Assembly: GCF_000740895.1 (NCBI RefSeq)
Contig: NC_025262.1
Span: 1,604,001-1,668,000, forward strand
DNA: 64,000 nt
DNA from: Theileria orientalis strain Shintoku
Taxonomy: Eukaryota > Apicomplexa > Aconoidasida > Piroplasmida > Theileriidae
Direction of reading: 5' to 3'
Positions 62,783 to 64,000 of this stretch are shown piece by piece. Every line of letters begins with the position of its first letter. The first letter of the stretch is position 1. Made by a program: the position numbers and the translations under genes. The notes beneath the pieces were generated by a model. The model ran no database searches, was not told the origin of the DNA, and worked only from the letters and a program-made list of their open reading frames with translations.

Positions 62783-64000
62783 TTAGTGGTACAGATAACT
62801 AAATCTATATTGAACGCGCCTTAAAGTGGAAATTACCCTGTTATGATGGATGTATCCTAGGACTCCAGCAGGTATGCAAAAGAGTCCAAGAACACCCAGT
62901 ACGATACCAGCTGTAGCTGACCCACTGATTTGTTTTTGGGAGTCCGGCATCATTTTATACAATTTTTCCCTTACATTATTGCTGTCATATATAAATTGAA
63001 GTTTCTCCAAAAGTTGCGTTTGCATTAGTGATTCAATTTTTTTGTACGATTTCCTAAATGTATAAAATGTTTCTGTGCTTAAAGTTGAGCCATCTTCAAC
63101 TTTACTTGTTTCAACTTTAATCTCTTCTGCTTTATAAAGCTCATAATAGTTAGAAGTATTAGTCTGTCTAGAGTCAGGAAATTTATAGTGAGACTTAGAA
63201 CAAAATTGTATCAATAGAGGCAAATTTCTTCCCAAATCATCGCTACTACAATATACACGCATTTTATCAAGGTTTACATCGTTGTAGTCAGAACCTTTGA
63301 AATTGTCAAAATAGTATGGGTCATCATCAGTGTTTTCTATTCTTATTTGGTTAAATCCTTTGGAAGAAAATTCGCAATCATAAAATATAAAGCTGTATGA
63401 GTGCTCGACATTGGTTGGACCATTTAATTTGATGCTGCTAATACCACTGTTAGTACTAGTATTATCAAGAGATGATTCGAAAATACACGTTCCGTTTTTT
63501 ATATTTAGAGTTAATGTGGTATGTAACGCTTCATATTCGTTATCCAATTCTGTTTGTTCTATTGTACCTTCGGAGATTGGCTCTAAATCAACTAAATTTA
63601 CTTTGCCGTCATTACCGCTATTGGTTAATTGTCGGTATAAATAGTAAATTTTTCTTAATGTTCCAATACCAAAACCAGTGGACTTAGGTTCTGTTGTTAA
63701 TACAACAACTATTGGACCAATATTTTTATTACTTTTATTATAGTATAACTCTAGTCTTTTAAGCTTTTCATTATTTTTAATAACGCTACTTGAATCAACG
63801 GCAATGGTATCTTCAGAACCACTCACAGCCTTATCTTTATTTTTTTTTAATTTAATCTTAAATAGCCTATCAGTTATACATTTAGAACCAGTAACAGTGT
63901 GCAAAATCATCATATAACTAGGAAATTGTGTAGCATCCATGGTACTAACCGAGATTTGACATCCTCCGTCACTGTTGTAATGCATATCACCTTCCTGGTT
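62783..64000 (-). CDS. Type I membrane protein, N-terminus cut by window
   Basis: The frame is open from the window edge (64000) to TAA 62783-62785, 405 codons before the stop. The visible part is a large Ser/Thr/Asn/Tyr-rich ectodomain-like region with scattered Cys (CQIS, CITD, FYDCEF, VYCSSDD, QFCSKS). It ends in a single helix (ATAGIVLGVLGLFCIPAGVLGYI) and a short basic tail (HHNRVISTLRRVQYRF). This is the layout of a surface or vesicle membrane protein. I see no FAINT module. It may belong to a piroplasm surface or Tpr-type family, but that is only a possibility. AT-rich codons resemble the effector genes at the other end of the window. Confidence 0.72.
   Translation of the reverse strand, partial: NQEGDMHYNSDGGCQISVSTMDATQFPSYMMILHTVTGSKCITDRLFKIKLKKNKDKAVSGSEDTIAVDSSSVIKNNEKLKRLELYYNKSNKNIGPIVVVLTTEPKSTGFGIGTLRKIYYLYRQLTNSGNDGKVNLVDLEPISEGTIEQTELDNEYEALHTTLTLNIKNGTCIFESSLDNTSTNSGISSIKLNGPTNVEHSYSFIFYDCEFSSKGFNQIRIENTDDDPYYFDNFKGSDYNDVNLDKMRVYCSSDDLGRNLPLLIQFCSKSHYKFPDSRQTNTSNYYELYKAEEIKVETSKVEDGSTLSTETFYTFRKSYKKIESLMQTQLLEKLQFIYDSNNVREKLYKMMPDSQKQISGSATAGIVLGVLGLFCIPAGVLGYIHHNRVISTLRRVQYRFSYLYH

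Overview
The window is nuclear DNA of an apicomplexan piroplasm, almost certainly Theileria. Three things support this. Six genes encode secreted proteins built from FAINT (DUF529) modules, a family expanded in Theileria. Housekeeping genes are closely packed and split by short introns. There is a nucleus-encoded, plastid-type ribosomal protein uL18 behind a signal peptide, so the cell has an apicoplast. Several genes have GC-rich codon usage, which fits the T. orientalis lineage better than the more AT-rich T. parva and T. annulata, but the species call is inference.

Layout. 1-25.7 kb is an effector-rich region: six FAINT genes, all on the minus strand (1-1985 partial, 9127-11367, 15375-17666, 18359-20347, 21015-22508, 24101-25711). 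Between them lie a small two-exon gene, a NIP30-like gene, uL18, a large Asn-rich protein with a PH-like region, and a GC-rich Sec1/Munc18 gene. 25.8-33.2 kb holds a lipase maturation factor-like membrane protein and, divergently, a ten-exon high-Mr thioredoxin reductase. 33.7-39.6 kb holds condensin subunit H (Barren), a small secreted protein and a coiled-coil protein. 40.2-46 kb holds SDA1 (60S ribosome biogenesis), tRNA-Arg(CCG), a 66-aa protein and an ARL2-type GTPase. 46.4-60.2 kb holds a polytopic Ser/Thr-rich membrane protein, a small membrane protein, condensin subunit G, ZNHIT3, a 57-aa membrane protein and a large unknown protein. 60.6-64 kb holds a secreted HAD-fold protein and the end of a type I membrane protein that runs off the window.

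Many genes here are multi-exon. I reconstructed exon chains by reading splice sites in the sequence and checking that the phases close; each chain given sums to a multiple of three. Two condensin subunits (H and G) lie about 17 kb apart. Thioredoxin reductase, uL18 and the HAD protein all carry N-terminal extensions that suggest organelle import.

The most unexpected signal is a perfect 152-bp inverted duplication (47522-47673 and 52545-52696). It is translated in the same reading frame inside two unrelated genes, the polytopic membrane protein and condensin G. Other points of interest are a HAD-family protein that appears to have lost its catalytic Asp motif, possible dual-start targeting of thioredoxin reductase, a 14-bp perfect hairpin in a GC-rich noncoding block, and in-frame internal repeats in the FAINT and condensin genes.
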